Shown one piece after another: positions 7,782-15,225 of a stretch of 64,000 bases of DNA (position 1 is the stretch's first letter; each line of letters starts with the position of its first letter). The notes below the pieces were generated by a model. It was given only the letters and a program-made list of their open reading frames with translations, was not told the origin of the DNA and ran no database searches. The DNA is taken from assembly GCF_014649855.1 (NCBI RefSeq), contig NZ_BMTV01000013.1, forward strand, positions 124,001-188,000, given 5' to 3'. Position numbers and translations under genes: made by a program. Source of the DNA: Streptomyces roseolus. Lineage in GTDB: Bacteria > Actinomycetota > Actinomycetes > Streptomycetales > Streptomycetaceae.

Positions 7782-8642
7782 TTGTCCCGCCTGATCACCA
7801 CCGCGCTCGCCGTCGTCCTCGCCACGGGCTCGGCCGCCCCCGCACTGGCGGCCCCCGCCGCCCCGGCCGGAGCGCTTCCGGCCGCCGTCGCCGAGGCGGC
7901 CGAGGAGCAGCTCCTGCCCCTGCCCGCCGGGACGGTCGCCGGGGCCGGAACCACCGGCTACCTGGTCCGTGACCTCGACGCGGACACGTACAGCTGGGTC
8001 CGGTTCGACACCGGGGCCACCACCGAGCTGCCGTTCGCCCGCATCCCGTACATCCAGGGCGCGGACAGCGTCGCGGAGTCGACGTACAGCGGCACGGCGA
8101 CGAAGGTCCGGGACATGACGACGGGCACGGTCGTCCTGACCGTGGACAACAACCGGCTGTACCGCGCCAACGTCCTGGGCGCGGTCGGCTCCACCCTGCT
8201 CGCCGCCTTCCCCGACGACGCGACGGGCCGCGAGGTCCTGTGGCTCTACCGCCCCGGCACCGGCAGCGCGACCCGGCCCTTCGCCACCCGCAAGCGGATC
8301 GGCGGCGGCTGGCAGGCCTACGACCGGATCGCCGCCACCGGCAACCTCGCCGGCGGCGCCGCCGGGGACCTGGTCGCCCGCGACCGCACCGGCGTCCTCT
8401 GGCTGTACCTCGGCAAGGGCGACGGCACCTTCGCGCCGCGCACGAAGATCGGCGGCGGCTGGAACGCGTACACCGACATCACCGGCGCGGCGGACATGAA
8501 CAACGACGGCCGCAACGACCTCGTCGCCATGGACCGCCTCGGCGAGACCTTCGTCCACCAGGGCACCGGCGCCTGGAAGACCCCCTTCCAACGGGGTTAC
8601 CAGACCTCCGGCAGCCAGTACGAGCACGACCTCATGTCCTGA
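7782..8642 (+). CDS. Secreted FG-GAP/VCBS-repeat protein, strongly shortened (286 aa)
   Basis: The TTG at 7782 is preferred over the ATG at 7728: it follows GGAGGAA (7768-7774) at the usual distance and gives a normal signal peptide (SRLITTALAVVLATG), whereas the upstream extension covers the hairpin. After about 100 residues that match the first propeller blades of the paralogues, the sequence jumps near residue 145 (GSTLLAAFPDDATG) into FG-GAP repeats. The rest of the propeller and the whole Ig-like domain are missing. Two to three repeats remain (RIGGGWQAYDRI, KIGGGWNAYTDI). Confidence 0.85.
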   Translation: MSRLITTALAVVLATGSAAPALAAPAAPAGALPAAVAEAAEEQLLPLPAGTVAGAGTTGYLVRDLDADTYSWVRFDTGATTELPFARIPYIQGADSVAESTYSGTATKVRDMTTGTVVLTVDNNRLYRANVLGAVGSTLLAAFPDDATGREVLWLYRPGTGSATRPFATRKRIGGGWQAYDRIAATGNLAGGAAGDLVARDRTGVLWLYLGKGDGTFAPRTKIGGGWNAYTDITGAADMNNDGRNDLVAMDRLGETFVHQGTGAWKTPFQRGYQTSGSQYEHDLMS

Positions 8643-8679
8643 CCCGGACTCCCTCCGCACTCCCGAGAGGCACGACTCC

Positions 8680-10944
8680 GTGACCCATCCCAGATCCACC
8701 GCCCGGCGCCGTCTCGGCGCGGTCGTCGCCGTCGTCCTGATGGCCACCGCCGGTCCGGCCGTCCTGCCGGCCGGTGCCGCCACCGGGACCGGCTCCCTGC
8801 CCGTCGCCGCGCCCGCGGCGACGGCGGACGCCACCGCGCCCGTCCTCAAGCCCGGCGACAGCGTCTCGGGGGTGGGGCGGACCGGGTTCCTGAGCCGGGA
8901 CGCCGCCGATCCGGACGTCCAGCGCTGGACCCGCCTGTCGGACGGGGCGGTGACGACCTTCCCGGACGGACACGTCGTCTCCGCCTCCCTCGACTCGGAC
9001 GTCGTGGTCGACCGGGCACAGGGCACCGTCACGCTCCGGGACATGGCGGCGGGCCAGGAGCTCTTCTCCCTGCCGCTGACCTCGGGCCAGTACGCCGGGG
9101 CCGTCGGCTCCACCCTCTTCGTCCGCACCGATGGCGCGGAAACCGGCCCCCTCGACCTCTACTCCCCGGGTCCGGACGGGCCGGAGCGCCGGGCGGCGAC
9201 CGGGCTTCCGGCGGACGCGGACGACCTGTCCGTCGTGGCGGCGTCGGACGGCGAGGCCATGGTGGCGTACGCCACCGGCACGGGGACGGCCCGCACCCAC
9301 CACTGGGCGGTCCTGGACCTCGCTTCCGCCGCCGTCACCTTGTCCCACCAGTTCGGGGAGGGGGACTGGACCGAGAAGTCCGACTACGCCCTCTCCGCCG
9401 GTCACGTCGCCTGGACCCAGGACTGGGGCGGCGGCGTCGGCGTGTCCGTCCTCGTCCTCGACCGCGCCACCCAGAAGATCCGGCACTACGCCCTGGTGGA
9501 GGAGACGAACAGGCTGAACATCGGTCTGGTCGGATCGTGGATCGCGTTCTTCGAGCCCGGCGGTTTCCTGTCCCAGAGGAAGAGTTCGTACTTCAGCCTG
9601 TCCGTCTCGAACCTCGCCGTCACCGGCCCCTCCCGCAGGATCCTCGACCACGCGGCGTCGGACATCGACGCCGCGGGGGACGCGCACGCCTTCCTCGGCG
9701 GCACCATGGCCGGCGGCGAGGGCCTCTACCGGATCGCCCCCGGCCCGGACGGCATTCCGGCCGCCACGCAGCTCGCCGCGACGGGCGAACCGACGCAGGT
9801 CACCCTGCTCCGGCAGAACGTCCCCACGACCGTGGACCTCGACCGCACCGGCGGCAAGCTCACCATGGAATGGGAGCTCAGCCGGACCAACGTCAACATG
9901 TGGGTCACCCTCCGCAACACCCGCACGGGCGAGTCGGTCACGCGGCACATCGACCAGCCGGCGCCGGGCGAGGACCCGCGGACGATGCGGTTCTACTGGG
10001 ACGGAACGCTCGACTGGCAGGGCACCGAAGGCTTCTGGACCGCCGCCTCGGCCGGCCCGTACACCTGGACGATCAGCGCGGCCCCGCTCAACGGCATCGG
10101 CCCCACTCTGAAGGAGTCCGGGTCCTTCACGGTCACCCGCAAGACCGGCGCGCACGACTACGACAGCGACGGCTCGCCGGACGTCCTGGCCCGCGACACC
10201 TCCGGCCGGCTGTGGCTCCAGGACGTCCACCACCACCCGGGCTGGAAGGACACCACCCAGAACCCGGACGCGCCCGTCGGCGGCGGCTGGCAGGTCTACG
10301 ACCGGATCGAGGCCACCGGCAACCTCGCCGGGGCCGCCGCTCCCGACCTCGTCGCCCGCGACCGCGCGGGTGTCCTCTGGCTGTACCTCGGCAAGGGCGA
10401 CGGCACCTTCACCGCCCGCCGCCAGATCGGCGGCGGCTGGCAGACGTACGCCCACCTGACCGGCGGCAGCGACCTCACCGGCGACGGCCGGCCCGACCTC
10501 GTCGCCACCGACCGCTCCGGCCGCCTCTGGCTGTACAGGGCCACGGGCTCCACGACCGCGCCCTTCGCCGCCCGCCGGCTGATCGGCAGCGGCGGCTGGC
10601 AGGTCTACGACCAGCTCACCGCCACCGGCAACATCGCGGGCGCCGCCGCCGGCGACCTCGTCGCCCGCGACAAGGACGGCGTCCTCTGGCTCTACCTCGG
10701 CAAGGGCGACGGCACCTTCGCGCCGCGCACGAAGATCGGCGGCGGCTGGCAGCGCTACGACGCCCTGATCGGCTCCGGCGACCTCGACCGGGACGGCAAG
10801 CCCGACCTGTACGCGACCCGGCAGGAGTACGGCACCCTGTCGCCGGGCTTCTACCGGGGCACCGGCGCGTGGCAGGCGCCGTTCCGCGCCGTGGAGAGCG
10901 TGGACTACGTCCAGAACGGGCGGGAGTTCAACCTCTTCGCCTGA
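8680..10944 (+). CDS. Secreted FG-GAP/VCBS-repeat protein, full length (754 aa)
   Basis: The GTG start follows GAGAGG (8665-8670), 37 bp after the preceding paralogue. The order is signal peptide (to about residue 36), propeller-like region (about 60-380), Ig-like domain (about 385-487, ending GSFTVTRK) and five FG-GAP repeats (488-754), including one with the variant LIGSGGWQVY that resembles the second repeat-protein family at 40.5 and 46.3 kb. It is the last gene of the array and ends 3 bp before a convergent regulator. Confidence 0.88.
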   Translation: MTHPRSTARRRLGAVVAVVLMATAGPAVLPAGAATGTGSLPVAAPAATADATAPVLKPGDSVSGVGRTGFLSRDAADPDVQRWTRLSDGAVTTFPDGHVVSASLDSDVVVDRAQGTVTLRDMAAGQELFSLPLTSGQYAGAVGSTLFVRTDGAETGPLDLYSPGPDGPERRAATGLPADADDLSVVAASDGEAMVAYATGTGTARTHHWAVLDLASAAVTLSHQFGEGDWTEKSDYALSAGHVAWTQDWGGGVGVSVLVLDRATQKIRHYALVEETNRLNIGLVGSWIAFFEPGGFLSQRKSSYFSLSVSNLAVTGPSRRILDHAASDIDAAGDAHAFLGGTMAGGEGLYRIAPGPDGIPAATQLAATGEPTQVTLLRQNVPTTVDLDRTGGKLTMEWELSRTNVNMWVTLRNTRTGESVTRHIDQPAPGEDPRTMRFYWDGTLDWQGTEGFWTAASAGPYTWTISAAPLNGIGPTLKESGSFTVTRKTGAHDYDSDGSPDVLARDTSGRLWLQDVHHHPGWKDTTQNPDAPVGGGWQVYDRIEATGNLAGAAAPDLVARDRAGVLWLYLGKGDGTFTARRQIGGGWQTYAHLTGGSDLTGDGRPDLVATDRSGRLWLYRATGSTTAPFAARRLIGSGGWQVYDQLTATGNIAGAAAGDLVARDKDGVLWLYLGKGDGTFAPRTKIGGGWQRYDALIGSGDLDRDGKPDLYATRQEYGTLSPGFYRGTGAWQAPFRAVESVDYVQNGREFNLFA

Positions 10945-10947
10945 CCC

Positions 10948-11364
10948 CTACCGACGCGGGACGGTCGCCCAGACCGTCTTGCCGACCGTGCGGTCCCTGA
11001 CGCCCCACGCCGTCGCGAGGGTGGCCACGAGCAGCAGCCCGTAGCCACCCTCGTCCGGCTCCCGGGACGGTAACGGCCGGCACTCGCCGCGCGCGTCCGA
11101 CAGCTCGACCGTCACGTGGTCGCCCGTGCGCTCCATCCGCAGCTCGAAGTCCCGCCCCGGCACCCGTCCGTGCTGCGCCGCGTTGTTCGCCAGCTCGGCC
11201 ACCACGAGCTCCGCCGCCTCCGCCGCGGGCCCCGCCAGCCCCCACGCCCGCAGCTGGTGCGCCGCCAGCAGCCGGGCCAGGCGCGCGCCCCGGGGCGTGG
11301 GCGTCAGGCGGAGCGCGAACTCCGGCGCGTACTCACTTGTTGGAGTGGTGATTTCGGGCTTCAT
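10948..11364 (-). CDS. ATP-binding regulator, HATPase_c_2 anti-sigma-factor type
   Basis: The 138-aa protein has the reduced GHKL ATPase fold of RsbW/SpoIIAB-like proteins: an N box (ELVVAELANNAAQHG), a G1 box (VELSDARG) and a G2 region (GGYGLLLVATLA). Such proteins bind sigma factors or antagonists, or act as small kinases. It is divergent from the XRE/DUF397 pair that follows, a common Streptomyces arrangement, and its stop codon nearly touches that of the convergent FG-GAP gene. Confidence 0.88.
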   Translation of the reverse strand: MKPEITTPTSEYAPEFALRLTPTPRGARLARLLAAHQLRAWGLAGPAAEAAELVVAELANNAAQHGRVPGRDFELRMERTGDHVTVELSDARGECRPLPSREPDEGGYGLLLVATLATAWGVRDRTVGKTVWATVPRR

Positions 11365-11455
11365 GACTCCGAGAGTGGCGCCCGCGACCTACGCTGAACA
11401 GCAGCGACGCCACGACGCTGGGTAACTGTACGGGTACGCCAAGAGGGCGGTACGG

Positions 11456-12319
11456 ATGTCGGGGAAGCACGAGGAGCGGCCGGAGAAGCCCTCCGAGTCG
11501 GACGGTACGGCGCACTTGTTCAAGGCGCTGGGGAAGATCATCAAGGTGCTGCGGACCAACGCGGGCCTGAGCCAGGCGCAGCTCGCCTCGATCACCCACT
11601 GCAGCGAGGACCTGATCTCCGCGATCGAGCGGGGCGTACGGACCCCGCAGCCGGAGTTTCTGATGCTGGCGGATGCCGCGCTGGGCGGGACGGGGGTGCT
11701 GACGGCGGCGGTGGAGGACACGGAGCAAGCCCTGTCGCGGGCGCGGACCCGACATCCAGAGTGGTTCGGAAGTTTCGCGGCTGCGGAGGCGGTAGCCGTT
11801 GCGCTGCACTACTACGCGCCGCAGGTTGTGCCCGGCATTCTCCAGACACATGCCTACGCGGAGGCGGTCTTCCGTCACCATCGCCCGCTGTACGAGGAGG
11901 AGGAGATCGAAAAGCGGCTTGCCGACCGATTGGCTCGCCAGGCCCTCTTCGAGAAGCGGCCCGCTCCGACCGTCAGTTTCGTCATCGAGGAGAGCGTCCT
12001 GCACCGCCCCATGGGCGGTCGCGACGCTTTCCGGGAACAGATCCGATGCCTCCTCGAAGTCGCCAATCTCCGGAACGTACACCTCCAGATCATGCCGAAC
12101 GAGCGGACCGATCACCCCGCCCTGGAAGGCCAGTTCACGTTGCTGACCCTGAAGGGAAAACGGGAGGTCGCGTACGCCGAAAGCTACGGCACCGCCCGCC
12201 TGTTCACCGGCCTCGACGAGGCACGCGTCTACGCGGAGCGGTATGGAATCATGCGCGCACAGGCACTCACGCCACCGGAGTCCCTGGAGCACCTGAAGCA
12301 ATTGCTGGGAGAGCTATGA
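11456..12319 (+). CDS. XRE-family regulator with DUF5753 (Scr1-like)
   Basis: The protein has 287 aa. Residues of about 20-80 are a helix-turn-helix (LRTNAGLSQAQLASITHCSE), and the remainder is the DUF5753 domain (YAPQVVPGILQTHAYAEAVF, SFVIEESVLHRPMGG, LQIMPNERTDHPALEGQF). This family pairs with a downstream DUF397 gene and often an ATP-binding gene in Streptomyces development and secondary metabolism. The gene overlaps the next start by 4 bp (ATGA), indicating translational coupling. Confidence 0.93.
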   Translation: MSGKHEERPEKPSESDGTAHLFKALGKIIKVLRTNAGLSQAQLASITHCSEDLISAIERGVRTPQPEFLMLADAALGGTGVLTAAVEDTEQALSRARTRHPEWFGSFAAAEAVAVALHYYAPQVVPGILQTHAYAEAVFRHHRPLYEEEEIEKRLADRLARQALFEKRPAPTVSFVIEESVLHRPMGGRDAFREQIRCLLEVANLRNVHLQIMPNERTDHPALEGQFTLLTLKGKREVAYAESYGTARLFTGLDEARVYAERYGIMRAQALTPPESLEHLKQLLGEL

Positions 12320-12582
12320 GTACCGCAGATCTGGCCTGGTTCAAGAGCAGCTACAGCGGCGGTTCCGGCGGCGAGTGCATCGAGGTCGCCTACGACTGGC
12401 GCAAGTCCAGCTACAGCGACGGCGAGGGCGGCAACTGCGTCGAGGTCGCCGCCCACCCCGCCCTCGTCCACGTCCGTGACTCCAAGGTCCCCCACGGCCC
12501 CCAGCTCGCCGTCGCCCCGGCGGCCTGGGCCGTGTTCGTCGGCGTCACCGCGCACCGGACACCTTCAACCACGGCCCCGTAA
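12316..12582 (+). CDS. DUF397 small protein (88 aa)
   Basis: The ATG at 12316 overlaps the stop codon of the XRE gene. Two copies of the hallmark motif are visible (WFKSSYSGGSGGECIEV and WRKSSYSDGEGGNCVEVA), followed by HVRDSK and a C-terminal W-VF-segment (AAWAVFVGVT). DUF397 proteins are thought to act with their XRE partner as an antagonist or effector. The duplicated first motif is a little unusual, since a single copy is common. Confidence 0.92.
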   Translation: MSTADLAWFKSSYSGGSGGECIEVAYDWRKSSYSDGEGGNCVEVAAHPALVHVRDSKVPHGPQLAVAPAAWAVFVGVTAHRTPSTTAP

Positions 12583-12599
12583 CAAGACCTTGACGGAGA

Positions 12600-12635
12600 T
12601 TCAGTCCGTCACCCCCCTGGGCTACCCTGTGGCCC
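12600..12635 (+). promoter_or_regulatory. Putative leaderless promoter of the kinase gene
   Basis: TACCCT (12623-12628) fits the TANNNT -10 consensus and lies 7 nt ahead of the only plausible start, ATG 12636, where no Shine-Dalgarno sequence is present. A weak -35 (TTCAGT, 12600-12605) is at 17 nt. Transcription would start at or next to the ATG, giving a leaderless mRNA. Confidence 0.5.
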
Positions 12636-14651
12636 ATGCAGGGGGAATTGGAAAACGACTCTAATTTGGCCGGGAGCGGAGCGATACCGCTCGACGCGGG
12701 CGACCCGCGCCGCATCGGCGCGTTCCGCCTGCTCGGGGTGCTCGGCTCCGGCGGGATGGGCCGCGTCTACCTGGGCGCGGTCCCGGGGACGTACGCGGCC
12801 GTGAAGAGGGTGCTGCCCTCGCTCGCGGAGGACACGGACTTCCTCAGCCACTTCGGGCACGAGCTGGACAACCTGGCGCGGCTGCCCGCCGGGGCGAGCA
12901 CGAAGCTGCTGGCCAGCGACCGGCTGGCGAAGCCGCCGTGGTTCGCGACCGCGTTCATCCCGGGCGTGACGCTCAACGACGCGCTGCGGCTCCACGGCGG
13001 GCCGCTGCCGCCGGAGGCGCTGTGGCGGCTGGTGCGGGAGGCGGCGGCCGGGCTGCGGACGGTGCACGCGGCGGAGATGGTGCACCGGGACCTCAAGCCG
13101 TCGAACGTGATGCTGACCGGGGACGGGCTGTCGCTCATCGACTTCGGCGTGGCGCGCGCGGCCGACCAGAGCCGGCTGACGAAGACCGGCATGATCATCG
13201 GGACGCCCGCCTACATGGCGCCCGAGCAGGCCGTCGCGGACAAGGCGCTGACCGGCGCGGCGGACGTCTTCGCCCTCGGCAGCCTGGTGCTGTACGCGGC
13301 GAACGGGCGGCCGCCGTTCGGGGACGGGTCCGGGCACGACCTGCTGTACCGGGTGGTGCACGGGGAGCCGGACTTCGGGCGGCTTCCGGAGCTCGACCCG
13401 GACCTCGCCGACCTCGTCCGCACGTGTCTCGCCAAGGACCCCGCGGACCGGCCGACGGCCACCGAGCTCGTCGGGCACGCGGACGCGCGCGCGGCGGGGG
13501 TCGCGTGGCCGGAGGCGGTCACGGCGCGGATCGCCGAGCGGACCGCCTTCGCGGCGGGCGCGCCGACCGCCGAGGCGTTGGCCGAGCTGGAGGCCGCCGA
13601 CCCCTCGGAGGACGTGGTCACGGCGCCGCTGACCCCGCAGACGCCGGCGACGGACCCCGCGTACGTGCTCGCCGGGAAGCCGGCGGGCGGCAAGGAGCCC
13701 CGGCGGCGCAACCGGCTGGTCATGCTGGCCGTGCCCGTCGTCATCACGACCGGGACGACGCTGACCCTGACCCTGGGGCCGTACGAGATCGGCAAGGCGG
13801 GCGCGGACGACCGGGCCTCCGCCTCGCCCACCGCCGTCATCGCCCCGACGGGGCCGCAGCCGTCCGCGGCCGTCCCCGGGGCGAAGCCGTCCGCGTCCGC
13901 GAAGCCGTCCGGTTCCGCGTCCGCCCCGTCCTCGGCGCCCGCGACCTCCGTACCGCCGGGGAGCCCGCCGCCGGGCGCCCCGCAGCCGCCTGCCGACGGC
14001 GGCGGCGGCGGCGGAACGGTCACCGGTGGCGGGGGCGGCACGTCGACTTCTGGCGGCTCCTCGGACGGGTCGTCCGGCGGCTCTTCGGGAGGCTCCTCCA
14101 CCACGTCCGGAGGCACCTCGGGGGGTTCGACCTCCGGCGGCTCGACCTCCGGCGGCTCGTCCGGGTCCGGCGGCTCGACCACCACCGCGCCCCGCCCCAC
14201 CACGACCGCGCCCAAGCCCCCGCCGACCTCCGGCGGGGGCGGCTCGGGGCCCTCGGGGACGTACTCGCTGGAGAACGGGACGAGCGGCAACTGCCTGGCG
14301 GAGAACGACCAGGGGTACGCCGTCATCGTCTCCACGACGGCGTGCGGCACCAAGCCCGAATCGGTCACCTACTCCTGGACGTACAAGTCCAACGGGAACG
14401 GCACCTTCCGCCTGGTCAACAGGAAGTCCGGAAAGTGCCTCCAGTTCACCCGCACCATCGACGCCTCCCTCGCCGCCTGCAACGGCGCGAGCAACCAGAA
14501 CTGGAGGTTCGGCACCTCCACGTCGGCCGGGCGGCAGCTGAAGAACGTGGGCGACAACCAGTGCCTGACGGCCAACAGCTACGCGGTGATGAACTACCCC
14601 TGCCAGTCCTCGGGCACCAGCCAGCTCTGGCGCAACATCGGGGCCCTGTAG
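12636..14651 (+). CDS. Transmembrane Ser/Thr protein kinase with ricin-like extracellular domain
   Basis: The 671-aa protein has a PknB-type kinase at about residues 28-285: the Gly loop GSGGMGRVYLG, AAVKRV with the catalytic Lys, HRDLKPSNVM, DFG and APEQA are all present. Residues of about 360-383 (LVMLAVPVVITTGTTLTL) form one membrane segment. A low-complexity Ser/Gly/Pro/Thr linker (about 395-540) follows. Residues from about 541 look like a ricin-type beta-trefoil (GNCLAEN, GKCLQF, QNWRF, QCLTAN, QLWRNIG), which usually binds carbohydrate. The inferred role is a wall- or sugar-sensing kinase. The linker DNA contains repeated GGCGGCTCGACCTCC units. Confidence 0.93.
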   Translation: MQGELENDSNLAGSGAIPLDAGDPRRIGAFRLLGVLGSGGMGRVYLGAVPGTYAAVKRVLPSLAEDTDFLSHFGHELDNLARLPAGASTKLLASDRLAKPPWFATAFIPGVTLNDALRLHGGPLPPEALWRLVREAAAGLRTVHAAEMVHRDLKPSNVMLTGDGLSLIDFGVARAADQSRLTKTGMIIGTPAYMAPEQAVADKALTGAADVFALGSLVLYAANGRPPFGDGSGHDLLYRVVHGEPDFGRLPELDPDLADLVRTCLAKDPADRPTATELVGHADARAAGVAWPEAVTARIAERTAFAAGAPTAEALAELEAADPSEDVVTAPLTPQTPATDPAYVLAGKPAGGKEPRRRNRLVMLAVPVVITTGTTLTLTLGPYEIGKAGADDRASASPTAVIAPTGPQPSAAVPGAKPSASAKPSGSASAPSSAPATSVPPGSPPPGAPQPPADGGGGGGTVTGGGGGTSTSGGSSDGSSGGSSGGSSTTSGGTSGGSTSGGSTSGGSSGSGGSTTTAPRPTTTAPKPPPTSGGGGSGPSGTYSLENGTSGNCLAENDQGYAVIVSTTACGTKPESVTYSWTYKSNGNGTFRLVNRKSGKCLQFTRTIDASLAACNGASNQNWRFGTSTSAGRQLKNVGDNQCLTANSYAVMNYPCQSSGTSQLWRNIGAL

Positions 14652-14661
14652 GCCCCGCCCG

Positions 14662-15225
14662 TCAGTACTCGCCGTCCAGGTCGGCGGCGGAGGCCGCGCG
14701 GTAGCAGGCGGAGACGACCTTGAAGTTGAGCATGGTCTGGTTGCCTCCGTCCTTCATCGCGACGACGTGCACGGCGAACTGCTCGGTCTTGTTCTCGGCG
14801 TAGATCTCCGGGTCCTGGGCCTGGGAGTTCGCCTTGCCGTCCTTGGTGATCTTCCAGCCGTGCTCGCCGAGGTTCTTGCGGAGGTTCTCCATGCCGGTGT
14901 CGACCTGGGCGTCGGTGAGGGCGTACACGGACCAGGGGTGCGAGGTGGAGAACAGGTCCTCGCCGTACTCGGAGCAGCGCGAGACGCTCGGGCCCGGTTC
15001 GGTGACCTTGCCCTTGATCCCGGTCAGCTCCAGGAGGCGGCTGGAGACCTCCCGCGCCTTCGTGCGGGCCGGGTCCGGGTCCATCCGGACCGGCGTGTAG
15101 TCGAGTTCCTTCACGTCCGAACACCCCACAGTCAGCGCCGCGAGCGACGCGATGGCGGCCGCGAGGGCCAGCGCCCTCGGGCCGGAGACGGCACGTCGGC
15201 CGACCGCGTTCCGTATGTCAGTCAC
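14662..15225 (-). CDS. Lipoprotein of unknown function
   Basis: The 187-aa protein has a signal peptide with the lipobox LTVGC (Cys35), so it should be anchored to the outer face of the membrane. The mature part shows no family I can name; it has one further Cys pair (SRCSEY, SACYRA). Its start overlaps the end of the DUF1023 hydrolase gene by 8 bp, so it is the third gene of that operon (17488 to 14662). Paralogous lipoproteins commonly follow DUF1023 hydrolases in Streptomyces. Confidence 0.85.
   Translation of the reverse strand: MTDIRNAVGRRAVSGPRALALAAAIASLAALTVGCSDVKELDYTPVRMDPDPARTKAREVSSRLLELTGIKGKVTEPGPSVSRCSEYGEDLFSTSHPWSVYALTDAQVDTGMENLRKNLGEHGWKITKDGKANSQAQDPEIYAENKTEQFAVHVVAMKDGGNQTMLNFKVVSACYRAASAADLDGEY

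Noticed and set aside
12590..12628. TTGACG as the -35 box for the kinase promoter
   Set aside because: The spacing to TACCCT is 27 nt, too long for a sigma-70-type promoter.
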